Positions 52,124 to 60,761 of a DNA stretch of 64,000 bases are shown here, in pieces; position 1 is the first letter of the stretch, and the number at the start of each line of letters is the position of its first letter. A program made the position numbers and the translations under genes. The notes under the pieces are model-generated. The model worked only from the letters and a program-made list of their open reading frames with translations. It was not told where the DNA came from and did not search any database. The DNA comes from Paenibacillus phyllosphaerae (GTDB taxonomy: Bacteria; Bacillota; Bacilli; Paenibacillales; Paenibacillaceae), in assembly GCF_014192105.1 (NCBI RefSeq), contig NZ_JACHXK010000013.1, forward strand, positions 130,380 through 194,379, in the 5' to 3' direction.

Positions 52124-53158
52124 TTACGCCTCGGCCGCTTCCTCGGCTTCGCGCACCATCACCTGATCGGCCAGCTTCTCCAGCCGACGCAGATGGTAGG
52201 CGTATTCGAAGATCGCCGAGCCGACGAAGATGAGCCGCTTGCGCTCATCGGGATCCTGGATCAAATAATCGGTCAGCTGCATGGCCAGACGCGCTTCCCG
52301 CTCCTCCTCCGGCTCGAACGACGCTTTGATCTTCAGCTTGCCCTCGAGCTTCAGCAGTATCTGCTCATGGTATTTGGTCAGATCTTCGATCTGCTCATCG
52401 AATTGCTTCGCCCATTTGCTGGCCTCCGGCGCGGAGAAATAATGTTCCTCCACCACGTCGAGCAAATCCGCTCCCTGCTGAAGCGCTTTGATCAGCTGCT
52501 TGGAGACGAGCAGCTGCCTCGCTCTTGCCTGCCTGCGGCTTGGCAGCAGCGATCGCTCATCCTCGAACAGCTTATACCGCTCCTCCAACTTGCGCAGCGT
52601 GCCGACCAGCTTCTCTTTCTCCTTGCGGTGAACGTCTTCCTTCAACTCGTCGGAGATCGCCATCCGAAGGAGGAGCGACAGCTCCCCGAATGCTTCGTGC
52701 ACTTGCTCGGTGAATTGCTTCCTCGGCCTCGGCGGAAATACGAGCAGATTGACGGCGAAGGCCGCTCCCATGCCCGCGAGTACCATGTAGAAACGCTCGA
52801 GCGCCACCAGCCAGCCTTCCCCGTCGGCTTCCATAACCGCGACGACGGTGACGAGCGTAAGGCTGATCGAACTATCCATTCTGAGCCGTAGACAGATGAG
52901 AATAACGATGATACATACGAGTCCAACCGATATCGGCGTCTGACCGAACAGCTTGATCGCCGCAAGCGCTATCGCCGCGCCAAGCACGTTCGTCTGCAGC
53001 TGATCGGTAATATTCTCCCACGAACGCGAGATCGACGGTTGAATCGAGATCGCCGCGATGGCCGATAGAATCGGCGACGCGAAGCCGAGCAGCTCGCTGA
53101 GGTAGATGGCTAGCGCGACGGCCAGCCCTGTCTTTAATACGCGCGCTCCTATCGTCAT
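52124..53158 (-). CDS. Aromatic-acid exporter-like membrane protein (DUF939/FUSC)
   Basis: 344 residues: about four to five membrane helices in the first 145 (LKTGLAVALAIYLSELLGF, VCIIVILICLRLRM), then a long charged helical cytoplasmic region with coiled coil (KEKEKLVGTLRKLEERYKLF). This is half the size of proton-coupled FUSC exporters and matches the Gram-positive DUF939 group. Its ATG overlaps the stop of the upstream YhaZ-like gene (ATGA), so translation is coupled. Substrate unproven. Confidence 0.88.
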   Translation of the reverse strand: MTIGARVLKTGLAVALAIYLSELLGFASPILSAIAAISIQPSISRSWENITDQLQTNVLGAAIALAAIKLFGQTPISVGLVCIIVILICLRLRMDSSISLTLVTVVAVMEADGEGWLVALERFYMVLAGMGAAFAVNLLVFPPRPRKQFTEQVHEAFGELSLLLRMAISDELKEDVHRKEKEKLVGTLRKLEERYKLFEDERSLLPSRRQARARQLLVSKQLIKALQQGADLLDVVEEHYFSAPEASKWAKQFDEQIEDLTKYHEQILLKLEGKLKIKASFEPEEEREARLAMQLTDYLIQDPDERKRLIFVGSAIFEYAYHLRRLEKLADQVMVREAEEAAEA

Positions 53159-54303
53159 GGGGCCGCTCCTTCCGCTTCCGGCGTCAGCAGCAGCGTCGTG
53201 GATGCTGCCTCCTGTCCGTTCACGAGCAGCACAAGCTTATGTATGCCGGGGTAATGCTTGCGGGTCGACAGATCCGCCCAACTAAGGCGCTTCGTGCCGT
53301 TCAGCCGCGTGCCTGCTTTCGCCTTCGCTTCCTTCAGCAGGAATTTCTTGCGCGACGGCGTCCCGTTTGCCTTCACATAATCCACCCCAAGCTCGAGGCG
53401 CAGTTTGTAGATGTTCTCGTCCGCCTGCCCCTCCATGCCGGAATCTGCGTCTCCCCGCACGACGGCCGCATAGCGGATCTCGGTCTCTTCGCCGATGGCC
53501 GCCCGCTCGGGCAGCGCCTCGATCAACGCGGACTGGACGCGCACGCCGCCTTCGCCGTCCGCGTAGCCGAATAGCGCCATCACTTGCGCATCCGCCTGCT
53601 TGATCAGCGTGCGGCAGCCATGCCGGATGATCCAATCCGTCCGTTCGTCCGTCCCTTTCCAGCCGGCCGCTATCTCCAATACCAAAGCCGGATGGTCCTT
53701 GGCGATGTCATTCAGATTGTTCGCGACGCTCTTGCGGACATAGAGCGAAGGGTCTGCCTTCAATCGCTCCAGTATCGGCAGAATGGGAGCCGGGTCCTTC
53801 TTGAAGGCCGGCAGCGCCGACGCCCACGGCAGTCGCGGACGGCAACCTTCGCTGGCCAGCCTGCGGACATGCTCATCCTCGTGTCCCGCCCACTCGAGCA
53901 TCCGCGCCATCGTCTCTTCGGTGCGGGCCGCGATGAACGGCCGAATGGCGAACTCGGCGCTGGAGCCGCGGGTGAATTGCGCGAGCGCCGTCATCGACAG
54001 CTCCCAGTCGTCCATTCCGTACACCTCGACGTAATCGGGGAAGAACAAATACGGAAACCCGGTGCATTGTTGCTGGATCGCTTGCAATATCGCAATCGCC
54101 TCCGGATAAGCTGCAGGCAGCAGCTGTCCTAGCGAGAGAGTAATCCTCCGAATCCTTGCCTTGAGCTCTAGCCGCTCCCAATCGTCCTCCGTCACCAGCT
54201 GCACGAAACGTTCGCGGTCGAAGGGCGTCCACGCCGAATGGACGATCCCTGCAAAATGCCTCAAAAACGGCTCGTTGTACATCAATTTCAATGGCTCGGC
54301 CAT
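53155..54303 (-). CDS. YhaZ/AlkD-like HEAT-repeat DNA-alkylation-repair protein
   Basis: 382 residues. The first 250 form ALK/HEAT-like helical repeats, with GMDDWELSMTALAQFTRGSSAEFAIRPF (in part), DEHVRRLASEGCRPRLPWA, DPSLYVRKSVANNLNDIAKDHP and DWIIRHGCRTLIKQ. These match the AlkD-type alkylpurine glycosylases and B. subtilis YhaZ. The C-terminal 100 residues are a beta-rich extension (LSWADLSTRKHYPGIHKLVLL) seen in YhaZ-type members. Glycosylase activity is inferred from family. Confidence 0.85.
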   Translation of the reverse strand: MAEPLKLMYNEPFLRHFAGIVHSAWTPFDRERFVQLVTEDDWERLELKARIRRITLSLGQLLPAAYPEAIAILQAIQQQCTGFPYLFFPDYVEVYGMDDWELSMTALAQFTRGSSAEFAIRPFIAARTEETMARMLEWAGHEDEHVRRLASEGCRPRLPWASALPAFKKDPAPILPILERLKADPSLYVRKSVANNLNDIAKDHPALVLEIAAGWKGTDERTDWIIRHGCRTLIKQADAQVMALFGYADGEGGVRVQSALIEALPERAAIGEETEIRYAAVVRGDADSGMEGQADENIYKLRLELGVDYVKANGTPSRKKFLLKEAKAKAGTRLNGTKRLSWADLSTRKHYPGIHKLVLLVNGQEAASTTLLLTPEAEGAAP

Positions 54304-54493
54304 AGTGCTGATCGCCTCCTTCCGCTATTATAGCCGATCGCCCCGCACGCGCGCATCCTGTACGGCAAGAGCGGTCCCCTAAGCCCTGCTCGGTCCCCCA
54401 TGAGCCGATACGGCCAAGCTCCTTTCTTCCATGTAAACGGCCCCGCCAGGCCGCTAAACCGTATATACCGCCAGCAGCAGCTCCGTAACGCAC

Positions 54494-54535
54494 AAAAAAG
54501 CCCCGAATCCTCGCTTGCGCATAAGGATTCGGGGC
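54494..54535 (-). terminator. Terminator of spo0M
   Basis: GCCCCGAATCCT (54500-54511) pairs perfectly with AGGATTCGGGGC (54524-54535), followed on the minus strand by TTTTTTG. Confidence 0.92.
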
Positions 54536-54564
54536 ATGTGCTTCACGCGGGCGTTACGCAGGCG

Positions 54565-55332
54565 TTACGCGTAGCGGGCAATGACGTTCTCGAGCTGACG
54601 GGCGATCGCATGCGGTCCTGCCGCAAGTTCGCCGTTCGTAAAGCGGAGACGCACGAACGATTCGTCCATATCCATCGCCTCGGCGAACAGGCTCGCGAGA
54701 CCTCTTGCGCGGCGGTCGATCTGCAGCACAATCTCGAGCTCGCTGCCGCGGTTGTAGAAGATGACCTCCAGCTCATCCAGACGGCCGCGGAAGCTGCCGG
54801 TCGGCTTGAACTCGAATTCCTGCACGAACGGGAAACGGCCGCCGATCCGTGAGGCATATTCGCAATCCGCCTTGTACAGACGGAATCCGCACAGCTCGAC
54901 CGCTTCGAGCACCGTCGCCATTTGCGGCGTCGCCGCAACCTCGATCCGGTCGTTGTCGCCCGGGTCTACCGCGCCGCGAATCGCAAGCTCGGTCCGTACC
55001 CATACCGGCGTGCGGCCGACGGACAACGGCGTCTCAAGCGGAAGGTCGAAGGAGAACGGCACTTCTTTGTGCTCGCCGGCCCTCAGCGTGAACGGGCTGC
55101 TGACATGGTAACGCGCCAGCGCAGCGGATACGTTATGTTTGTGGTCGTTGCTTTCCTTCACGTATTCCGTCATGACCGCAATCTCGATCGTATCAATATT
55201 CTGCTCCACGTTGCCGCCCTTGATCTTCACGACGCCGCGCACCTCTTCGCCCGGCATGTAGCGCGTCTTCTCCAGCAAAGTGTCGATCGTCGCCGCCCCA
55301 ATTCCGATACTCGCCAAAAAACGGTTGAACAT
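54565..55332 (-). CDS. spo0M: Sporulation-control protein Spo0M
   Basis: 255 residues, arrestin-like beta-sandwich protein of the Spo0M family. N-terminal IGIGAATIDTLLEKTRYMPG and GVVKIKGGNVEQNIDTIEI are characteristic, as is LRAGEHKEVPFSFDLPLETP. B. subtilis Spo0M affects sporulation onset and cell division. AGGAGAGGG lies before the ATG. It shares its strand with a sporulation-type kinase 150 bp upstream. Confidence 0.93.
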   Translation of the reverse strand: MFNRFLASIGIGAATIDTLLEKTRYMPGEEVRGVVKIKGGNVEQNIDTIEIAVMTEYVKESNDHKHNVSAALARYHVSSPFTLRAGEHKEVPFSFDLPLETPLSVGRTPVWVRTELAIRGAVDPGDNDRIEVAATPQMATVLEAVELCGFRLYKADCEYASRIGGRFPFVQEFEFKPTGSFRGRLDELEVIFYNRGSELEIVLQIDRRARGLASLFAEAMDMDESFVRLRFTNGELAAGPHAIARQLENVIARYA

Positions 55333-55485
55333 TCATACCCTCTCCTCTCCATATATGGCCTGCCGCTTCAAGGCAGGCTGAACCATCCGTGCGTAACGCG
55401 ATGCTGTGTTCGTGTATTTACCCTCGTTTCGTACGCAGCAGACGCCGCATCGGTTTCGCCCTATCGTTGCTTATTAGAATGTCCA

Positions 55486-57303
55486 TCATTCGCCACTCTT
55501 GTTCAGATGAAGCAGCGTTGGCGAAACTTGAGGCGCCGCATGGCTTTCCTCTCCATTCTCGTTCCCCGGCGGAACCATGTAGGGGAGGATAATGGCGAAG
55601 GTCGTCCCTCTGCCGATCTTGGTCTGCACGTCGACGCGCCCTTGATGGTTGTCGACGATTTTATAGCTGACCATGAGACCGAGGCCGGTGCCTTTATCCT
55701 TCGTCGTGTAGAACGGCTGGCCGATCTTGGCCATCGTCTCTTGAGGGATGCCCGGGCCGAAGTCCTGGATGCGCACGACCACCTGGTCGTCTTCGCGCAC
55801 GCCGCTCACGAGGATTTTGCCGCCGTCGATCATCACTTCGATCGCGTTCTTGAGCACGTTGATGAATACCTGCTTCAGCTGGTCCTCCACTCCGTGTACC
55901 CAGAGCGGGTCCTCGCCGAACTCCGCCTCCAGCTCAATGCTGTGCAGCAGCGCCTGCGCCTCGAGCAGCATGATCGTATCGCGCATGACGGTACGGATAT
56001 CCTTATAGGAATATTCATATACTTGAGGCTTGGATAACATGAGCAGCTCGCTGACAATCGACTCGATACGGGTAAGCTCCGATTTCATAATGTCAAAATA
56101 GTTCTTGGTGCCCTGTCTCCCGGATGCGATCAGCTGCAGGAAACCTTTGAGCGAGGTCAGCGGGTTGCGGATCTCATGGGCGATGCCTGCCGCAAGCTGG
56201 CCGGCGACATAGAGCTTCTCGGAGTTGATGAGCAGCTCCTCGTTCTTCTTCCGCTCCGAGATGTCCCGGATGATCACCTGATAGGCGGGCTTGCCGGCGA
56301 ACCGGGTCCGCGTCTGCACCACCTCGGTGAAGAACGGACGGCCTTTGACCGTATACCATTCCATCTCGACCGGACGCAGATAGCGGTTCTTCTCGACGCG
56401 CTGCAGCAAGGTTCGCATCGTCTCATGGCATTTGGGATGCAAATAATGATAGATCGATTGGTCCAGCAAATCCTGGTCGCTCTTCGCCTCGAACATGGCA
56501 AGGCCGGAACGGTTCACGTACTCCCAGCGGTCTTCGCGGATCATCGCGATCATATCGATCGAATTCTCGACCAGCAGCCGGTAACGTTCGTTCATCATGC
56601 TGAAGCGCTGATCGACCACATGGGCCAGCAGACTGAAGGCAAATATAAGCGAGGTTGCGACACCGAGGAAGACGACAAGCAGCCGCGTGTAGTCGCTGAG
56701 CTTGTCGGTGGTCAGCACGAAGCTGTAATTCGCCGTTATCGATTCGATGCTGAAGTATTGCGCCAGGAAGCCGAGCAGCCCAAGGATGAATCCGGACAGC
56801 ATCGGATGGGCGCCGCGATGGCGTTCGAACAAACCGAAGCCGACAATGACGCCGATAAAGCTTAGCGCAACGCCGATCCAGGCCATGCCGTGCTCCAACT
56901 TATAGGAGACCACCTGAGAGCTGAGCAGCGAGCCATAGTTCAATACTACGTGCCCTAGCGTGATGAGCAGCCCGCTGATAAGCAGACGGACGAACAGCGG
57001 CTGCATGGTCCGAAGCGAGCGCAGCGCAAAATACGCCGTCACCATCGCGAGCAGCTTCGCCACCGAAGACCAGTCCATCAGCAGCATCGTATCGGTCGCG
57101 AACAGCATAATCAGCTGCGACACCCATAGGCCCAGCCCATAGACGAACGCGCTGCTAAGCAGCCAGTAGCGCCGCAGCGGACGCGACAAGCGGGTATGGC
57201 CGAGCATATGGCACATGGTGAAAGAAGCGAGCATATTGATGGCTAGCGCCATGAGAGGAAACATCCATTGATCCGAACTGATTAGCTGCGTCATTGAATT
57301 CAA
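55486..57303 (-). CDS. PAS-containing sensor kinase, sporulation-kinase type, degenerate MHYT sensor
   Basis: 605 residues. Seven or so membrane helices fill 1-230. Their pattern resembles the MHYT domain (SQLIMLFA after YGLGLW, where MHYT proteins have W-x-MHF-x-GMLA), but the metal-binding Met-His pair is missing. A PAS domain follows (245-370), then HisKA with AAGIAHEIRNPLTSLKGFLQ and HATPase (VFINVLKNAIEVM, IQDFGPGIP, GTGLGLMVSYKIV). The H-box is like KinA-KinE phosphorelay kinases. Neighbour of spo0M; a Spo0-phosphorelay role is plausible. Confidence 0.88.
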   Translation of the reverse strand: MNSMTQLISSDQWMFPLMALAINMLASFTMCHMLGHTRLSRPLRRYWLLSSAFVYGLGLWVSQLIMLFATDTMLLMDWSSVAKLLAMVTAYFALRSLRTMQPLFVRLLISGLLITLGHVVLNYGSLLSSQVVSYKLEHGMAWIGVALSFIGVIVGFGLFERHRGAHPMLSGFILGLLGFLAQYFSIESITANYSFVLTTDKLSDYTRLLVVFLGVATSLIFAFSLLAHVVDQRFSMMNERYRLLVENSIDMIAMIREDRWEYVNRSGLAMFEAKSDQDLLDQSIYHYLHPKCHETMRTLLQRVEKNRYLRPVEMEWYTVKGRPFFTEVVQTRTRFAGKPAYQVIIRDISERKKNEELLINSEKLYVAGQLAAGIAHEIRNPLTSLKGFLQLIASGRQGTKNYFDIMKSELTRIESIVSELLMLSKPQVYEYSYKDIRTVMRDTIMLLEAQALLHSIELEAEFGEDPLWVHGVEDQLKQVFINVLKNAIEVMIDGGKILVSGVREDDQVVVRIQDFGPGIPQETMAKIGQPFYTTKDKGTGLGLMVSYKIVDNHQGRVDVQTKIGRGTTFAIILPYMVPPGNENGEESHAAPQVSPTLLHLNKSGE

Positions 57304-57499
57304 TCCCCAATTGATTGATTATTATAGTTATTTGAGGTAAAATTCGACAGTTTTATGGTTATTCCTCTTTCGTTCTCCAAAAATCTGCCATAAGTTCGGG
57401 GGACTACGACTTTCGACTCATTTCGGTAATTTTAATGCAGCGCGATTGCCCAGAAGTTATAATGAGTCATCGAACAAGTCTCGAGAGGAGTCAAGATTT

Positions 57500-58000
57500 A
57501 TGTGGAAAGTATTGAAGGAATTCAGGGAATTCGCGGTGAAGGGGAATGTGCTTGATCTGGCGGTCGGCGTCATCATCGGCGGCGCGTTCGGCAAGATCGT
57601 CACCTCCGTCGTTAACGATATTATTATGCCGCCGATCGGCGTGCTGCTGGGCGGCATGAACTTCAAGGATCTGTTCATTTCGCTCAAGCCGGGTGTCCAT
57701 CCGGAATCGCTTCAAGCGGCTCAGAGCGGCGGCATCCCGGTCATTGCTTACGGCAATTTCATCAATGTCATCCTCGACTTTACCATCGTTGCCTTCTGCG
57801 TCTTCATGATCGTCAAAGGCGCCAACGCCCTTCGCCGTCTGAACGCCAAGGAAGTGGAAGCGGCTCCGACTGCTCCGACCGAGAAGGAATGCCCGCACTG
57901 CTTGTCCCATGTGCCGGTGCTCGCCACGCGCTGCAAATACTGCACCTCGCATCTGGCGGCAGGGGACAAGCTGGGTCCCGAAGGAAGCGTGGTGAGCTAA
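57500..58000 (+). CDS. mscL: Large-conductance mechanosensitive channel with C-terminal zinc ribbon
   Basis: 166 residues, about 35 longer than usual MscL. The pore helix is [20 protein letters not shown], and the second helix is [16 protein letters not shown]. It releases solutes on hypo-osmotic shock. The C-terminus carries CPHC (131-134) and CKYC (145-148), a zinc-ribbon-type Cys4 site, in place of the usual helical bundle. The ATG at 57500 follows GAGAGGAG; TATAAT at 57458-57463 may be the -10. The NUDIX gene starts 5 bp after it. Confidence 0.93.
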   Translation: MWKVLKEFREFAVKGNVLDLAVGVIIGGAFGKIVTSVVNDIIMPPIGVLLGGMNFKDLFISLKPGVHPESLQAAQSGGIPVIAYGNFINVILDFTIVAFCVFMIVKGANALRRLNAKEVEAAPTAPTEKECPHCLSHVPVLATRCKYCTSHLAAGDKLGPEGSVVS

Positions 58001-58004
58001 TCGC

Positions 58005-58667
58005 ATGGCAAGCGATCGCGCCGCGAAGCCGGAAGAGCATTTCGACATTTATGACGAGGCCGGCCAATGGCTCGGTACCGCCGCACGCAGCGAGGTGCAT
58101 GCGAAAGGGCTCTGGCATCGTTCCATTCATTGCTGGGTAGCCCGCCGTACGCAGGAGGGGCGGCTGCTCGTGCTGTTCCAGCAGCGTCATGCGGACAAGG
58201 ATACGTTCCCGCTCTACTTCGATATTACCGCCGCGGGCCATCTGGCGGCCGGCGAAACGTACGAGGAAGCATCCCGCGAACTCGAGGAGGAGCTCGGTAT
58301 CCGCTGCGATTTCGCTGCGCTCCTGCCGCTCGGCGAAGCCCGCAAAGAGATGCCCGGCACCGCCCAAGGCGTCCCGTTCATCGACCGGGAGATCAGCCAA
58401 GTATACGGCCATCGTTATGAAGGCGAGCTTCACGCGCTGCGCCTGCAGGCCGATGAGGTCTCCGGCGTCTACGAGGCGGAATTGCACGACATGATCGGCT
58501 TATTCGAAGACCGGCTCGCGCAAGTGACGGCCAATGGCGTCCGGCTTGATCCGGCGACCGGGAAGCTGCTCGAGGCGACGGTCACGGTTACCGCCCAGCA
58601 ATTCGTCACCCGGCCAGCCGACTACTATGCCGGCGTCTTCCGCCAACTGCTCGGCCATCTTGCCTAA
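58005..58667 (+). CDS. NUDIX hydrolase, isopentenyl-diphosphate-isomerase-like
   Basis: 220 residues. The NUDIX box is GHLAAGETYEEASRELEEEL, followed by GI, with all catalytic glutamates. The N-terminus (EHFDIYDEAGQWLGTAARSEVH, HRSIHCWV) follows the pattern of NUDIX proteins related to IPP isomerase (YfcD-type). Substrate unknown. It begins 5 bp after mscL and they should be co-transcribed. Confidence 0.9.
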   Translation: MASDRAAKPEEHFDIYDEAGQWLGTAARSEVHAKGLWHRSIHCWVARRTQEGRLLVLFQQRHADKDTFPLYFDITAAGHLAAGETYEEASRELEEELGIRCDFAALLPLGEARKEMPGTAQGVPFIDREISQVYGHRYEGELHALRLQADEVSGVYEAELHDMIGLFEDRLAQVTANGVRLDPATGKLLEATVTVTAQQFVTRPADYYAGVFRQLLGHLA

Positions 58668-58673
58668 CGCATT

Positions 58674-58703
58674 CTCCCGCAGCTTCGTCTGCGGGAGTTT
58701 TTT
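58674..58703 (+). terminator. Terminator of the mscL-NUDIX unit
   Basis: CTCCCGCAG-CTTCGT-CTGCGGGAG then TTTTTTG. Confidence 0.9.
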
Positions 58704-58710
58704 GCGTTCC

Positions 58711-59451
58711 TTAACGCACCTGTACTCGCGGCGCAATCCAGGCGGTACTCCGTGTTGCCCTCTGCTTGACGGCGGGTTTCTCCCGGCGAGCGCCGCTGCT
58801 CTTGCTCGCGGTGACGGAAGCCGTCCCCTTGGTGCGCTGATGCTTCAACTTACGGCTCTTCACGCCGGCTTGCTTGCGGCGGACGGGCCTGGACTTCCAT
58901 TTGCCCGTGCGGCTGATCGTGCCTGTCACGCTCTTGCTCCGGGGATTGGCCGAAGCCTCGCTTTGCGCCTCTTCCCTTATCCCCATCGCTTGCTCCCACT
59001 GCCGGTACCAGTTATCGATTAAGCCGTGAATGTTGTAGAAGATGGTGCTTCGCGGAGCGACGTCGAAGTCGTTCAGATCGTCATCGCGGTACAGCTTCGC
59101 TGCCTCCTGATGCATGCAGCCGTGCAGATTCGTTCCTTCAACAAAACGCCCCAACTCATCGAGCGTCGCGAAAGACTGCGGAGAATAACGCAGACGCATC
59201 TCGGCGTTGATGTCATAGCAGGAAGAACGGCGAATGGCCTCCGGCACCTCTTGCCATGCGGCTACCAGCCTCGGATCGTAGCCGGCCTGATGGTACCACT
59301 GAAGCGCCCGGTTAATATAATCGCGATGGAACCTTAGGAATTTCTCGCCATATCCAGGCGGTAGATTGGACGGGTTATCGTGATGGTTGGCGTGATGCCA
59401 GTGCATATGTTCTTCCAGAAGAGCCGCCGGGAAATTCGGAATCGTCGACAT
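58711..59451 (-). CDS. Tyrosinase-like protein with basic tail, late-sporulation promoter
   Basis: 246 residues. Residues 13-155 resemble the type-3-copper (tyrosinase) core: a His-rich start (HMHWHHANHHD), FLRFHRDYINRALQWYH (FHR, His42), NLHGCMHQEAAKLY (His110, His114) and STIFYNIHGLIDNWYRQWE (His142, Asp146, Trp148, Trp152, like F-x-x-HH-x-x-ID-x-x-W-x-x-W). The CuB-end HH pair is IH here. Residues 165-246 are a Lys/Arg/Ser/Thr-rich tail, as in some coat proteins. AGGAGG precedes the ATG. A perfect sigma-K-type promoter implies mother-cell expression and a coat role, perhaps oxidising tyrosines. Enzyme activity is unproven. Confidence 0.78.
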   Translation of the reverse strand: MSTIPNFPAALLEEHMHWHHANHHDNPSNLPPGYGEKFLRFHRDYINRALQWYHQAGYDPRLVAAWQEVPEAIRRSSCYDINAEMRLRYSPQSFATLDELGRFVEGTNLHGCMHQEAAKLYRDDDLNDFDVAPRSTIFYNIHGLIDNWYRQWEQAMGIREEAQSEASANPRSKSVTGTISRTGKWKSRPVRRKQAGVKSRKLKHQRTKGTASVTASKSSGARREKPAVKQRATRSTAWIAPRVQVR

Positions 59452-59490
59452 TGGTTGTGGACCTCCTTTTCTACCCTATCGTGCTCTTCC

Positions 59491-59519
59491 TATTGTATGC
59501 TGCTGCCCGGCGGTCGGTT
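59491..59519 (-). promoter_or_regulatory. Sigma-K-type promoter of the tyrosinase-like gene
   Basis: Minus-strand AACC, 16 bp, CATACAATA. This fits the mother-cell sigma-K consensus (mACm, 16 bp, CATANNNTA) fully, and lies 40 bp before the ATG. Confidence 0.7.
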
Positions 59520-59555
59520 ATTCCAAGGCGGACAAGATACCGTTCCAAGAACAGC

Positions 59556-59595
59556 AAAAAAGAGAAAACCCGGGGAAGTCCTTGGGCTTTCTCTC
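59556..59595 (-). terminator. Terminator of the cysteine-rich protein gene
   Basis: Minus-strand GAGAAAGCCC and GGGTTTTCTC pair around a loop, followed by TTTTTTG, just past the stop. Confidence 0.8.
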
Positions 59596-59601
59596 TTACG
59601 C

Positions 59602-60039
59602 TTATATCCCTCTGAAGTTGATTCCGCAAGAACCGCCGGATACGCAAATGTCGAAAGTAATCCGAACGTCGCAGCACGTTCCGAACACGCATGTAATGCG
59701 CACACATGAATAACGTCCTTGGTTGAAGAAGCAAACGACCTGGCAATCCGGGCCGAGCAGGTCCTCTACCACCCGTTTTTGTTTACAGCGGATAGCACGA
59801 ACCAGTCTAGCCGCCGTATCCGGATCCTCCAGACTGCCGAAGAATTCTCCTAGCTCGCGTCCTGCTTCCTGAATGCCGAGAACAGCGTTGTCTTGACGTT
59901 GGCCATGACCGCAGCAATCCGACACGCGGGCTGGGTTCAGCCCCGACCGGTTGCCCGATCTGCCTTGCGATCTGCTCTTCGTTTTTGCTTTTTTGACAGG
60001 CGCCATACGTACGTTTTTAATTTTCAGCTTGGCAGACAT
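59602..60039 (-). CDS. Cysteine-rich putative spore-coat protein
   Basis: 145 residues with eleven cysteines. A basic N-terminal 35 residues (KKAKTKSRSQGRSG) are followed by a short helical region (LGIQEAGRELGEFFGSLEDP) and a Cys-rich beta region (CQVVCFFNQGRYSCVRITC, GTCCDVRI). Overall character recalls the cross-linked CotX/CotY/CotZ-type coat proteins, but I see no clear match to any one. AGAGGAGGG lies before the ATG. The sigma-K-type promoter and terminator make it a single-gene late-sporulation unit. Confidence 0.75.
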   Translation of the reverse strand: MSAKLKIKNVRMAPVKKAKTKSRSQGRSGNRSGLNPARVSDCCGHGQRQDNAVLGIQEAGRELGEFFGSLEDPDTAARLVRAIRCKQKRVVEDLLGPDCQVVCFFNQGRYSCVRITCVFGTCCDVRITFDICVSGGSCGINFRGI

Positions 60040-60071
60040 TCGTTATTCCCTCCTCTCTACCGAACATACTG

Positions 60072-60101
60072 TAGTCTATGAAGGGAACGTAGCATTGGTA
60101 T
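60072..60101 (-). promoter_or_regulatory. Sigma-K-type promoter of the cysteine-rich gene
   Basis: Minus-strand ATACC, 16 bp, CATAGACTA. The -10 fits CATANNNTA fully and the -35 fits at the AC core. It lies 33 bp before the ATG. The stretch 60102-60350 holds nothing I can support. Confidence 0.65.
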
Positions 60102-60350
60102 AGACGAATAGCAGAGAGATAAACGTACATTCTGCATATACGTTCCTGCATGATGTCTATCTATGAAACAAAATTTGACTTTTAGTCGTCAATTATATAG
60201 ATTCTTTTTGTGCAATCCGCGTTTAGTTTGTCTGACTTTGGTGCAAGCAGTAGAATATGCCGCTCTTGTGTCGCTCGGTGCGGATGCGTAAGGCAAAACC
60301 GCTCGGATAACCCCGTCTTTTATGGCGGAGCGCGTTCTTTCCGGAGAAAT

Positions 60351-60388
60351 TAAAAAAAGCGCAGCTCTCGAAGGTCGAGAACTACGCC
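60351..60388 (-). terminator. Terminator of the tRNA-Thr transcript
   Basis: Minus-strand GCGTAGTTCTCGA and TCGAGAGCTGCGC form a long stem around CCT, then TTTTTTTAATTT, 20 nt after the tRNA. Confidence 0.9.
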
Positions 60389-60407
60389 TTATTGGTGAAT
60401 GGAATGG

Positions 60408-60479
60408 TGCTGGTGAAGGGACTTGAACCCCCGACCTACGCATTACGAGTGCGTTGCTCTACCTCTGAGCTACACCAGC
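60408..60479 (-). tRNA. tRNA-Thr (anticodon CGU)
   Basis: 72 nt from GCTGGTG to CACCAGC plus discriminator A. D arm GCTC-AGAGGTA-GAGC; anticodon stem ACGCA/TGCGT with loop CTCGTAA giving anticodon CGU (reads ACG, threonine); T arm GGGGG-TTCAAGT-CCCTT with two G-U pairs. CCA is not encoded. Confidence 0.95.
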
Positions 60480-60523
60480 ACAGGAAAACTACAAGCAGCT
60501 GACTCAGCTGTGTTACAATAGAT

Positions 60524-60553
60524 AATATAGCTTATGGAAGTTCGCCTGGTCAA
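60524..60553 (-). promoter_or_regulatory. Promoter of tRNA-Thr
   Basis: Minus-strand TTGACC, 18 bp, TATATT, about 45 bp before the tRNA 5' end. The remaining stretch 60554-60761 shows no other feature. Confidence 0.65.
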
Positions 60554-60761
60554 GCATGTAATTCCCCTGTAGGCATTCCTTGTTGTTGTCCAAGCCCCGC
60601 TTGATTCGTTCGTTCGTAAGCTAACTTCCCGGGTAGAACACCCCCAATATCTGATCCAAGCACCCTCTGCCGTCTTCGCAGCGGGCTGCTGACATGGAAG
60701 ATGTGTAAAGTGTTCGCATTGACTGATCCCGCCATACATAGTGAGGAGTGTCCGACCCAAC

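Noticed and set aside
60189..60443. 84-codon minus-strand frame across the tRNA-Thr region
   Set aside because: Overlaps the tRNA and its terminator; the start lies inside the tRNA.
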